From Thiomargarita sp. (GTDB lineage: Bacteria > Pseudomonadota > Gammaproteobacteria > Beggiatoales > Beggiatoaceae), in assembly GCA_030618965.1 (NCBI GenBank), contig JAUXCJ010000046.1:1-7522 (forward strand): a DNA stretch of 7,522 nucleotides. Reading direction: 5' to 3'. Both the position numbers and the translations under genes were made by a program. Shown here one piece after another: positions 1 through 6,312 of the stretch. The notes under the pieces were generated by a model. The model made no database searches. It was not told where the DNA came from and saw only the letters and a list, made by a program, of their open reading frames with translations. Position 1 is the first letter of the stretch; every line of letters starts with the position of its first letter.

Positions 1-1017
1 ACCATTAGCAATCACATGATTGACTGAACTGACAAAAACATGACCATTAAAACGATTGCCAACCCCATCCAATTCTATCAACGAACCAATTTTGGCCTTG
101 GCACTGCCCTGAAATTTCATACGTCCGCGAATTCTAGCCAAACCGGCTTTGACTTGTTGTCCAGTCGCCCAATCCTTTAAGGCGGTTTTTTCTAATTGTG
201 CCGGGGTTTGTAAGCGAAAAGACTTCAAATCAACCACTTTGGCTAAATTAGCCGAACTCAAATCGCCCTGTTTATTCAAGGTTTGGGGACGGACTTTTTC
301 TTCCACCACCGCCTGATCACTGGGGTTCCAACTCGCACTATTCACTTCGGCCAGCTGAGTACGGGCATCAATATCAGCATGAAACTCAATCAAGTCATCA
401 CCATAGGTGACCTTCAGTTCGGCTGAAGCATTTGTCTGCGGCGGTTTAACTGTCAACTTGCCATCTTCAACACCGACCAACAGCCCATTCGCCTCAGCAC
501 GCGAGAGCATAAAATCCCAATCGGTACAATAATACTGCACCAATTCCTTGTATTTGGTTGTTGTCGTTTTCACCTCTGAATTCAAGCCTTTGTAATTTGA
601 GATCAAAGTAGAGATGATATCGCTGTCTTTTGGGTCAATATAATTGGCATTATGACGGCCAATTGTCATTGCGACGGCTTTATCACGACACTCTATCACC
701 AATCGGGAATAATTATTCCCGGTTATTTTGATCCCATGTTTGACAACAATGCCCTGAAAAATGGTTTCTTCGGAGTCTCCATAACCGGCATTGATTTTAA
801 TTTCGCTGCCCGGTTTAAAATCATCGCTATTGCTGATTGGAAAATCCTTGTCAGGCATATCGCCATCCAACAAGATAATTTTAGCGTAAGGAATCTTGTT
901 GATGGTTTTGGTGACAGAAACCGATACGACCTTTATAGCCTCATTAATCTGAGCACCTTTAGCAAATAGAGTCAGTTTAATGACATCACTGCTATAGACT
1001 GTTGGTGAATCAGGCAT
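1..1017 (-). CDS. VgrG-type spike protein of a contractile injection system (Afp8/Pvc8-like), 3' end outside window
   Basis: My own translation gives 339 open codons from an ATG at 1017 to the left edge, beginning MPDSPTVYSSDVIKL. The visible part corresponds to the gp27-like hub region of Vgr proteins. It includes FKPGSEIKINAGYGD followed by TIFQGIVVKHGIKI (the usual 'G-Y-G...IF-G-V' Vgr pattern), then a WDFMLSRAEANG stretch matching the conserved 'DW-F---RAE--G' segment. The gp5-like OB fold and any spike helix would lie beyond position 1. In the family this protein forms the trimeric hub and spike at the baseplate centre and caps the inner tube. The start is well supported: GAGGT lies 6 nt upstream, and the stop of the LysM gene is only 3 nt away. 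This order (tube, DUF5908, LysM, Vgr) is the classical eCIS order. No frame disruption is seen. Confidence 0.93.
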   Translation of the reverse strand, partial: MPDSPTVYSSDVIKLTLFAKGAQINEAIKVVSVSVTKTINKIPYAKIILLDGDMPDKDFPISNSDDFKPGSEIKINAGYGDSEETIFQGIVVKHGIKITGNNYSRLVIECRDKAVAMTIGRHNANYIDPKDSDIISTLISNYKGLNSEVKTTTTKYKELVQYYCTDWDFMLSRAEANGLLVGVEDGKLTVKPPQTNASAELKVTYGDDLIEFHADIDARTQLAEVNSASWNPSDQAVVEEKVRPQTLNKQGDLSSANLAKVVDLKSFRLQTPAQLEKTALKDWATGQQVKAGLARIRGRMKFQGSAKAKIGSLIELDGVGNRFNGHVFVSSVNHVIANG

Positions 1018-1020
1018 TAC

Positions 1021-1713
1021 TTACCTCAGCGGTGGAAAATGGAGTTTGCTACCCGGCTTAATATCACGGAAATTCGTAATATTGTTGATCTTAGCAACCT
1101 CTGGATAATAGGAACTGTCTTTGTAGACGCGGTAACACAACAAGGGCAGGGTATCCCCCGCCTTTACCTCAATCAAGTGACTCAAATCAGGGGAAGATTT
1201 ATTGGCTCTCAGCCCCTCTTCCTCCTTACTCTGGAATTCAGAAAATGTCAGCTCAATCTTGGCACGCAATGGCTTACCACTGGGTTTGAACAGGGTATAA
1301 TCCACCGACATTGATTCAAGTCGGCCATAGAAGATCAAACTGCCCCATAACACCTGGATATGATTTGGCTCATGCTTCTTACCATCATACTTATGGACAA
1401 TATCCGTCAATTCTTTCACCTGGGTTTTTACGTCTGATGAGCTAAAGATTGGTAGTTCAACAACACCGGTGCCATCAATTACGAATTCAAAATTAACTGT
1501 TTCCGGTTTGATACCACTGAATTTTGTATCCGAACCTAACTGCCCTATTGCCTCTTTTTTGTTATAAACAATGGAGTATGATTGTTTATAGCTAGATGGA
1601 TTAAGCATAACCTCGAAGGAGGTGCCTTTATCAACCGTGATATTACCGCTAGCATCAACCGTACACGGCGATATCTTTAGCTTTTTTTTCACTCCGAGAC
1701 TCAGATTTGGCAT
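1021..1713 (-). CDS. LysM-domain baseplate protein (Afp7/Pvc7-like)
   Basis: This 230-residue protein has a C-terminal LysM module at about residues 180-229. The module starts IEVKAGDTLPLLCYRVY and ends IKPGSKLHFPPL. The N-terminal region (about 1-170) carries a segment, FEVMLNPSSYKQSYSIVYN, that is typical of CIS LysM proteins and resembles the 'F--NP--Y' strand seen in phage baseplate/tail LysM proteins. In Afp/PVC particles this protein joins the tube-proximal hub to the baseplate; the LysM is thought to act structurally rather than to digest peptidoglycan. The ATG at 1713 directly follows the TAA of the small DUF5908 gene (TAAATG), and CAGGAA lies about 7 nt upstream inside that gene, so translation is probably coupled. 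The length is normal for the family. Confidence 0.92.
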   Translation of the reverse strand: MPNLSLGVKKKLKISPCTVDASGNITVDKGTSFEVMLNPSSYKQSYSIVYNKKEAIGQLGSDTKFSGIKPETVNFEFVIDGTGVVELPIFSSSDVKTQVKELTDIVHKYDGKKHEPNHIQVLWGSLIFYGRLESMSVDYTLFKPSGKPLRAKIELTFSEFQSKEEEGLRANKSSPDLSHLIEVKAGDTLPLLCYRVYKDSSYYPEVAKINNITNFRDIKPGSKLHFPPLR

Positions 1714-1884
1714 TTATCGTTCCTGTAACTCGCTAAGGCTTTTAGCAATCAACTCTTTACACTCTTCCATCACCATCTCTTTTAACTGTTCGATATCGAC
1801 AGTCGCGTGCTTAAGGCATTCTTGCTCAGTGCGTCCATTGACCACTGTGGATTTAATAATCAGTTGTTTGACTTCAATTGTCAT
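1714..1884 (-). CDS. Small DUF5908 family CIS protein (Afp6/Pvc6-like)
   Basis: This 56-residue ORF starts MTIEVKQLIIKSTV and ends AKSLSELQER. The opening 'M-IE---L-IK--V' strand and the charged C-terminal helix are the signature of DUF5908 proteins. These are nearly always encoded between the last tube gene and the LysM gene of eCIS loci. The C-terminal half (about residues 29-56) is acidic and helical with a possible coiled-coil character. The role of the family is not well established; structural work on related particles has not always found the protein, so an assembly function is only inferred. The ATG at 1884 is 4 nt after the tube gene's stop. An AAGG lies very close to the start, so re-initiation after the upstream stop is likely. 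The next gene abuts it exactly. Confidence 0.85.
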   Translation of the reverse strand: MTIEVKQLIIKSTVVNGRTEQECLKHATVDIEQLKEMVMEECKELIAKSLSELQER

Positions 1885-1888
1885 AGCC

Positions 1889-2344
1889 TTAAATCACCCG
1901 ATTAGAGTAATTATAACTCAGCTCAATTTTCTCTATAGCCACTTCATTCTTGGTGGAATTGAAATTTTCCACTTCCCAATTAACTGGGTAGGCATTAGCA
2001 AACGACCAAGCGCGGATGGGTATCTTGTTTTCATTCATCAGATATACCATGACTGGCATCGGCACAATTGGTATTGCAAAGTCACCTTCAAACACGGAGC
2101 GGCACCACAGCACTAACGGTGATGTCGTTTTCGCAATACCGCGCTTTAATACCAGTTTAGGATGCTTGACCGACTTTGGCAGTTGGTGGACATATCTGTT
2201 TTCCCCCCCTTCAACATAAGGCTCAGTTTCAATTTCCGAGCCTATCCCACTGACATCCTGAAATGAGGTATCAAATATTCCCGCCGTCGCAGCAAAGGCC
2301 ACTTTAAAATAAAACGCAGCAGGTGGATAGTCATTATCCGCCAT
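1889..2344 (-). CDS. Inner tube protein, second paralogue (T4 gp19-like, Afp5/Pvc5-like)
   Basis: This 151-residue protein belongs to the T4 gp19-like tail-tube family. Landmarks are FYFKVAF at 11-17, FQDVSGI at 28-34, the LKRGI turn at 66-70, W-FANAYP at 113-120 and NEVAIEKIEL at 133-142. The last two occupy identical positions in the upstream tube paralogue. The acidic EVEGGEN-type loop near residues 42-50 fits the β-hairpin that joins neighbouring subunits. Its place next to DUF5908 and LysM suggests it is the baseplate-proximal tube initiator (Afp5/Pvc5 role) rather than the repeated tube subunit, but this is inferred from order alone. An AGGAAG ribosome binding site 5-6 nt upstream supports the ATG at 2344. 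It is separated from the first tube gene by a 77-nt gap holding a palindrome. Confidence 0.93.
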   Translation of the reverse strand: MADNDYPPAAFYFKVAFAATAGIFDTSFQDVSGIGSEIETEPYVEGGENRYVHQLPKSVKHPKLVLKRGIAKTTSPLVLWCRSVFEGDFAIPIVPMPVMVYLMNENKIPIRAWSFANAYPVNWEVENFNSTKNEVAIEKIELSYNYSNRVI

Positions 2345-2365
2345 AAATCTTCCTCAGAGTCAAGG

Positions 2366-2399
2366 TATGGTGGGTTTCGCTCCGCTCTACCCACCCTAC
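2366..2399. repeat. Palindromic intergenic element between the two tube genes
   Basis: GGTGGGT (2369-2375) pairs perfectly with ACCCACC (2389-2395) around a 13-nt pyrimidine-rich loop, TTCGCTCCGCTCT. TA dinucleotides flank the stem. The stem is far more GC-rich than the surrounding gap, and there is no following T-run on the minus strand, so it is not a canonical intrinsic terminator. Similar 'GTAGGGTGGGTAGAGCG' elements are, in my recollection, widely dispersed in cyanobacterial and Thiotrichales genomes; that cannot be checked here. In the mRNA it would form a hairpin between the first and second tube cistrons. Confidence 0.75.
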
Positions 2400-2421
2400 A
2401 ATAAAATTTTAAAACATGCTC

Positions 2422-2880
2422 TTAGGCATTATCTATGGTAATCCCCTCATGGACGATTTCAATTGTTTCAATGGCAACTTCATTACCATCGGCTTTGAGG
2501 TCAGTGGCGGTAATCTTGCAAGGCCAAGCATTGGCTAGTGTCCACACCATAGTTGGGGCACCCGCTTCATCCAGCAGACTGATAGTCACAGGTACACGCT
2601 TGATGGTGTTCATCTTGATTTGATTAAACCAATCCCAGAACTTGTTATCCGATTTAAAGACACCCTTTTTCATGGTGACATTACTGAACTTTTTGAGACC
2701 GGGCATGTTAATCGTCGAAAATTCTGGGCTATCACCATGTCGATATTCAATAGTTTGAGCCTCGATATCAAGACCAGAAACTTCCTGAAACGACAATTCT
2801 TCTGCATCCCATTTTACCTGAAAGTAAAACTTCGGTAAGGGCCATACGCTTGTGGATTGTGTAGAACCATCATCCGCCAT
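2422..2880 (-). CDS. Inner tube protein, first paralogue (T4 gp19-like, Afp1/Pvc1-like)
   Basis: This 152-residue gp19-family tube protein carries LPKFYFQVKW at 15-24, FQEVSGLD at 31-38, a TIEYRHGDSPEF loop at 43-54, MKKGV at 70-74, W-LANAWP at 113-120 and NEVAIETIEI at 133-142. The family stacks as hexameric rings inside the sheath, forming the conduit for payload. It directly follows the sheath gene and stands apart from the others, which suggests it is the main, repeated tube subunit needed in large amounts (inference). The ATG at 2880 has an AAGGGA about 8 nt upstream. The 73-nt gap after the sheath gene holds no convincing hairpin; it is AT-rich and could contain a weak internal promoter, but no good -35/-10 pair is seen. 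Confidence 0.94.
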   Translation of the reverse strand: MADDGSTQSTSVWPLPKFYFQVKWDAEELSFQEVSGLDIEAQTIEYRHGDSPEFSTINMPGLKKFSNVTMKKGVFKSDNKFWDWFNQIKMNTIKRVPVTISLLDEAGAPTMVWTLANAWPCKITATDLKADGNEVAIETIEIVHEGITIDNA

Positions 2881-2953
2881 AATATTTTTCCCTTATTTTA
2901 TATTGAGACAGTTTATTATTCATAAAGTATTTCAAAACCCTGTGATAGTTGCC

Positions 2954-4471
2954 TTAGGACTTTTGCATCTGTTGCTGGAAGGTGATTTCGATAAACTCTG
3001 CTGGACGACTGATCGCTACCAACACTGTTATCCTCATAATCCCTTCAAGTATGTCCTCCGAGGTCATAGTCTCACCCAAGCCCACATGGACACTAAAAGC
3101 ATCATCAGCTACTGCGCCTGCCAAACCACCCCGTTTCCAAATACCTGTGAGAAAGTTACGAATCATGCTTTTGACAGTGACCCAGGTGTTGGCATCATTT
3201 TGATCGAATACATAAGCCTTGGAAGCCAGACGGATCGATTCTTCTAGCATAATCATGGTGCGACGCACATTGATATAACGCCAGTCAAGACTATTACCAT
3301 CCAAGGTTCTTGCCCCCCAAACCAAAGTGCCTTCACCAATAAAGCTTCGAATCGCGTTGATGGATTTACCTTGAGTGGTGACATTCAGATCTTCCTGCTC
3401 ATCATGACTGATGTTAACCGCAGGTGATACCACGGCACTGAGGCTGACATTGGCTGGTGCCTTCCATACGCCTCGTGAGTTATCTACCATGGTATAGATT
3501 CCCGCCATCGCAGCGGCTGGGGGTAGCAGATTAAGCTTCTCCTTGATCGCAGCTAGTATATTGCCATAGAGTGGACTCATGGCAACCAAGCTCTTATTAA
3601 GCAAGCTTTTTTCAGCGTCACCTAAGGGGGTGGTTGTGATGTCAGCAATCGCGTCCGCCTGTTGCGTAATTTTAGCATCTGCATCATTTGGAAGTGGATC
3701 AGGAATACCCATTCCCGTGCGAAGCAAGCCTTGCAGAATATCGCTATTAGCGATGTTGTCATAACTCAGATCTTGATCCTGAACAATGGTTGTATTCACC
3801 CAAGGGTAGTAGGCAACAGCATAATCAAGATAGTTGATGCCAAGCGCAGAACGGAATTTTTCGATGCAGTCGCCGGCGGGATCCTGTCGATCTTTTTGTC
3901 CACCCCATATATCAAGTATCGCGACGCGGTTTTTCATATTGCCACCGCAGTGCGCCAGAGCAGCCTGCTGTACGCTGATACTGTCATCCTCTTCCAACAA
4001 TACCGTTTCAGGAATCACAACCATGGTTGGCTCTTGTTCTTTCACCAAAAAGCCAATCCCTTTTTGCAGCTTGTCTGCTTCTATATCGTCTTTATAGTTA
4101 CCAACAGAGACGATATAACAGGGACCACCGCCGTTCTGAAAAAACAACAGCATGCTGTTATAGAGCAAAAACTTGCCAGCATCTTGTTCTAAAACATACT
4201 CCGTTCCGTTCAAAGAAAAATCGGCTTCATCACCTTGGTTAGCCGGTTTATCCTTAATATTGAATTTCGGTGTTGGACCAAAACCGAAGTAATTCTGAAA
4301 CTCCGACATTGAAGTAATTCGCCACGGCTTATTAAGCAACGACTTACCTTTGTTATCAGCTTTTTCGGTATAACCTATAAAAGCTGGAACTGCGGTTGCT
4401 ACCTCAACAACAGAATTTGGAAAGGCGTTTTTTTCAACAATGTATACGCCTGGCGTTTTCATTACCCCCAT
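2954..4471 (-). CDS. Contractile tail sheath protein (single sheath, Afp2/Pvc2-like)
   Basis: This 505-residue protein has the N-terminal KTPGVYI (5-11) and AVPAFIGYTEKA (27-38) motifs diagnostic of eCIS and phage tail sheaths. A FLLYNSMLLFFQNGGGPCYIV stretch at about 100-120 is typical of the domain entry. The conserved C-terminal core, which forms the interlocking handshake strands, ends with AEFIEITFQQQMQ. The length sits between the short and long sheaths of Afp (Afp2-4). The sheath surrounds the tube and drives it through the target membrane on contraction. Only one sheath gene is present here, unlike Afp/PVC, which carry several; MAC-, cyanobacterial- and Streptomyces-type CIS often have one. 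GGGAG lies 5 nt upstream of the ATG at 4471, favouring that start over the second ATG three codons later. The 286-residue upstream gene ends 17 nt away. Confidence 0.96.
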   Translation of the reverse strand: MGVMKTPGVYIVEKNAFPNSVVEVATAVPAFIGYTEKADNKGKSLLNKPWRITSMSEFQNYFGFGPTPKFNIKDKPANQGDEADFSLNGTEYVLEQDAGKFLLYNSMLLFFQNGGGPCYIVSVGNYKDDIEADKLQKGIGFLVKEQEPTMVVIPETVLLEEDDSISVQQAALAHCGGNMKNRVAILDIWGGQKDRQDPAGDCIEKFRSALGINYLDYAVAYYPWVNTTIVQDQDLSYDNIANSDILQGLLRTGMGIPDPLPNDADAKITQQADAIADITTTPLGDAEKSLLNKSLVAMSPLYGNILAAIKEKLNLLPPAAAMAGIYTMVDNSRGVWKAPANVSLSAVVSPAVNISHDEQEDLNVTTQGKSINAIRSFIGEGTLVWGARTLDGNSLDWRYINVRRTMIMLEESIRLASKAYVFDQNDANTWVTVKSMIRNFLTGIWKRGGLAGAVADDAFSVHVGLGETMTSEDILEGIMRITVLVAISRPAEFIEITFQQQMQKS

Positions 4472-4488
4472 AATATCTCCCTTTCTCT

Positions 4489-5349
4489 TTAGCTGTTAAT
4501 GTAAATTTCTGATACGAGTATTTCTTTTTCAGCGACAAACTCTTTTCCAATCGATGTTATACTAGCGACGGGCAACCTATTAATTAGAACCCTTTCACTT
4601 CCCGAGCCTTTTTCTTTTAATTGAAAGCGAAAAGCATAGTGTTCATTTAGGGGAATACTTTGCTTTGACCTGAAAGTGAAAGCAACTCTTTGGTCGGATA
4701 GTGATGTCTCACCCAAGGCTTCAAACTCAACCTGATTATTCGGATCAAATATGTATGAACTTTCTTTAGCCATCTTGCCGAGCAAATAGTACTTCCAGAA
4801 TGTTTGCCTAGCGTTAAAAGCAATTGAATAGATTGTCGCCGTTGGCTTAAGCCACTGCTCTAATAGGGAACCCTGCTCACTTTCGGCAAAGATCTTTACG
4901 ACAAATATGGGTGGTAGTAGCCGATCTTTCTGACTGATGATGTCCTCAAGCACATTTGCGTCAAGTTTTTTAATATCCTTTTTAGAAACATAGTCTGATA
5001 GGCTCAAATTTTTAACGTCTGTTGCCGCATAGTTATCGAAATAGAGAATTTCGCTTGCCATATCAACAAAAGGTTCTGTGTAACTCCTAAATTCTGGATC
5101 ACTTGAATACACCTTAAAATCAAAGCAGAGCGGCTCTTCCTGGTCTTCAGCATAGAGCTGTAATGCCTCTAGCCTAGTTTCATCGTAAACAATTTGGATG
5201 CCATTGGGTGTCTTTTTTTTAAGGAGCCCGGCATTTTCAAAGATGCGTTGAGTTTTTTCAGTTGGATAAAAATTCAAACATGGGCAAGCACCATTAGTGT
5301 AAAAACGATGTTCTACAGCAATATTTAACAATGTTTGATATAAACCCAT
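4489..5349 (-). CDS. CIS-associated protein of unknown function
   Basis: I do not recognise a named domain in this 286-residue protein. The N-terminus reads MGLYQTLLNIAVEHRFYTNG, followed by ACPCL (21-25), YPTEKTQ (28-34) and GLLKKKTPNG (41-50). The rest is mixed α/β with no signal peptide or transmembrane segment. The C-terminus is strand-rich, with Ile/Val alternation near ILVSEIYINS. It lies between the DUF4255 cap gene (17-nt gap) and the sheath gene (17-nt gap), so it is certainly co-transcribed and probably a particle component or assembly factor. From memory, uncharacterised proteins with a similar 'YKTL-NI---H-YF--G-C' start recur at this place in other eCIS loci, so a cap-adaptor or second terminator role is a reasonable guess but unproven. 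AGGA lies 10 nt before the ATG, a weak spacing that suggests modest translation. Confidence 0.8.
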   Translation of the reverse strand: MGLYQTLLNIAVEHRFYTNGACPCLNFYPTEKTQRIFENAGLLKKKTPNGIQIVYDETRLEALQLYAEDQEEPLCFDFKVYSSDPEFRSYTEPFVDMASEILYFDNYAATDVKNLSLSDYVSKKDIKKLDANVLEDIISQKDRLLPPIFVVKIFAESEQGSLLEQWLKPTATIYSIAFNARQTFWKYYLLGKMAKESSYIFDPNNQVEFEALGETSLSDQRVAFTFRSKQSIPLNEHYAFRFQLKEKGSGSERVLINRLPVASITSIGKEFVAEKEILVSEIYINS

Positions 5350-5366
5350 GATAAATTAATCCTAAA

Positions 5367-5942
5367 TCAATGACTTAATGTTGGTTGAGGTTTTGACAAA
5401 CTGGGTGTTTGTTTTTTGACAGCATTCGAGTCAAAGGTCACCATTCTGACCTTGTAAAGCACAGAAGGTAAATATTTACCACTTAGAATGCCCCACAAGT
5501 TACTCAGATCATTCATATTGAGGTTCTCTACGTCCAATATCAGCTTATTGATATTCCTGTCCAGACCCGGTGAATTCTGCTGATCAAACACGCTCTGGCC
5601 TTGAAAATAGCTGATGGTATTTGATATAAACTTCAAACCTTCCTGATAATTGTTGCCACTAAAATAACTGGCAAACATAAGATATAAATTAAAATATATC
5701 GGCGGGTTCGTCACTACGGTGGAAGTCGTTCCGGCATTGGGCACATTCTGCTGACGAAATGGAACAGTATCCTTTTCGATATTAACCAGCGAAACAACTA
5801 TCTGATTATTCACATTGGTAGCGACCGTACCATCCTGTTCTAAGATATTGGATACCACTACGACATCCTGATTTAGACCAAAAGTCCTCATCAGATGCTG
5901 ATTTAATTCGGTGGCTATATGATTTATCGCGGCATTTATCAT
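5367..5942 (-). CDS. DUF4255 tail-terminator/cap protein (Afp16/Pvc16-like), first gene of the CIS operon
   Basis: This 191-residue protein matches the DUF4255 (Pvc16 N-terminal domain) pattern. It has an N-terminal helix with MINAAINHIATELNQHL, NNQIVVSLVNIE at 45-56, PPIYFNLYLMFASYFS at 80-95, Y--GLKFIS-TI-YFQG at 99-115, and W-ILSGKYLPS-LYKVRM at 150-167. In Afp, PVC and related particles this protein forms the hexameric ring that caps the end distal to the baseplate and fixes particle length. The short C-terminal tail (about 172-191) is Lys/Pro/Ser-rich and probably disordered. In Afp/PVC the gene is last in the cluster; here it leads, as in many non-Afp eCIS loci. An in-frame stop 3 codons before the ATG excludes a longer start. 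Confidence 0.92.
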   Translation of the reverse strand: MINAAINHIATELNQHLMRTFGLNQDVVVVSNILEQDGTVATNVNNQIVVSLVNIEKDTVPFRQQNVPNAGTTSTVVTNPPIYFNLYLMFASYFSGNNYQEGLKFISNTISYFQGQSVFDQQNSPGLDRNINKLILDVENLNMNDLSNLWGILSGKYLPSVLYKVRMVTFDSNAVKKQTPSLSKPQPTLSH

Positions 5943-5945
5943 TAA

Positions 5946-5950
5946 CCCTC
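5946..5950 (-). promoter_or_regulatory. Ribosome binding site of the first CIS gene
   Basis: GAGGG lies 3 nt before the ATG at 5942. Two upstream in-frame ATGs (5957 and 5960) run straight into a TGA at 5951-5949, so the start at 5942 is the only workable one. The spacing is short but usable. Confidence 0.6.
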
Positions 5951-5994
5951 ACTTCATCATGGAAATTAAAGACAAACCGGCTACGTTAATTATT

Positions 5995-6043
5995 TTGGCT
6001 AGTCAGGGTGTGTGAGTTTCACGAGTAAATAGGTATTTGTCAA
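5995..6043. repeat. Direct repeat copy A (about 49 bp)
   Basis: It begins TTGGCTAGTCAGGGTGTGTG and ends TAGGTATTTGTCAA. It matches copy B at 6232-6281 with about four substitutions and a one-base gap over 50 positions (roughly 90% identity), in the same orientation, start-to-start 237 bp apart. The matching stops sharply at both ends. It lies only 53 bp upstream of the first CIS gene's start, so it is probably in the 5' untranslated region or promoter. Confidence 0.85.
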
Positions 6044-6056
6044 GATGAGCCATTCT

Positions 6057-6233
6057 AATTTTCTAGTTTCGGATTGATTTATAAGTAAAAAAAATTTTTT
6101 AGAGAATGACAACCAATTGCGATTATAATTTTTCAACCCATAATCTTGGGTATTTAGCGGCATTTTTAGTATATTTTTTTATAATTATATTCAAATATTA
6201 AATATAGCTAATCTTTTTCATACCTAGAAAATT
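6057..6233. repeat. 10-bp perfect inverted repeat bounding the inter-repeat segment
   Basis: AATTTTCTAG at 6057-6066 is the exact reverse complement of CTAGAAAATT at 6224-6233. The pair encloses 157 bp of AT-rich DNA and lies just inside direct repeats A and B. The layout resembles the termini of a tiny non-autonomous element, but an AT-rich 10-mer pair can also arise by chance, no target duplication is evident and no transposase is present. Confidence 0.4.
6166..6194 (-). promoter_or_regulatory. Weak candidate promoter for the CIS operon
   Basis: On the minus strand TTGAAT (6194-6189) is followed after 17 bp by TACTAA (6171-6166). Each hexamer agrees with the sigma-70 consensus at four of six positions. 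In DNA this AT-rich such matches are common, and a perfect TATAAT at 6127-6122 lacks a matching -35. This is only the best pair found by eye; it would give an untranslated leader of about 215 nt containing repeat copy A. Confidence 0.2.
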
Positions 6234-6281
6234 GGCCAGTCAGGGTGTGTGAGCGTCGCGAGTAAAGTAGGTATTTGTCAA
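6232..6281. repeat. Direct repeat copy B (about 50 bp)
   Basis: This is the second copy of the element at 5995-6043. It starts TTGGCCAGTCAGGGTGTGTG and ends GTAGGTATTTGTCAA. The differences cluster in the middle (GTTTCACG in A, GCGTCGCG in B). The minus strand of each copy begins TTGACA, but no -10 hexamer follows at 16-18 bp, so the copies are not promoters by themselves. Confidence 0.85.
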
Positions 6282-6310
6282 ATTATTAGATTTGTCCCTA
6301 AATAATTTGA
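6278..6310. repeat. Palindrome with 10-bp arms and 13-nt centre
   Basis: TCAAATTATT (6278-6287) and AATAATTTGA (6301-6310) are perfect reverse complements separated by 13 nt. The left arm overlaps the last four bases of repeat copy B. The size and symmetry would suit a regulator's operator as well as a weak hairpin; it has no following T-run on either strand that would make a clear terminator. Confidence 0.5.
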
Positions 6311-6312
6311 AC

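Noticed and set aside
652..969. Plus-strand open frame of 105 codons
   Set aside because: It is antisense to the Vgr-type gene, whose frame is fully open with clear family motifs.
1622..2116. Plus-strand open frame of 164 codons
   Set aside because: It runs antisense across the LysM, DUF5908 and tube genes and shows no protein family pattern.
2852..3247. Plus-strand open frame of 131 codons
   Set aside because: Antisense to the 3' end of the sheath gene; the sheath is unmistakable.
3662..4192. Plus-strand open frame of 176 codons
   Set aside because: Antisense to the sheath; composition is that of a reversed coding strand.
1..5942. Type VI secretion system or prophage
   Set aside because: DUF4255, DUF5908 and the LysM/Vgr order are eCIS hallmarks; no TssB/C pair, membrane-complex gene, or phage head, lysis or integrase gene is present in the window.
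6038..6043. TTGACA on the minus strand in both direct repeats as a -35 box
   Set aside because: No -10-like hexamer follows at 16-18 bp in either copy.
5995..6281. CRISPR array
   Set aside because: Only two repeat copies, 50 bp long, with a 188-bp interval and no cas genes.
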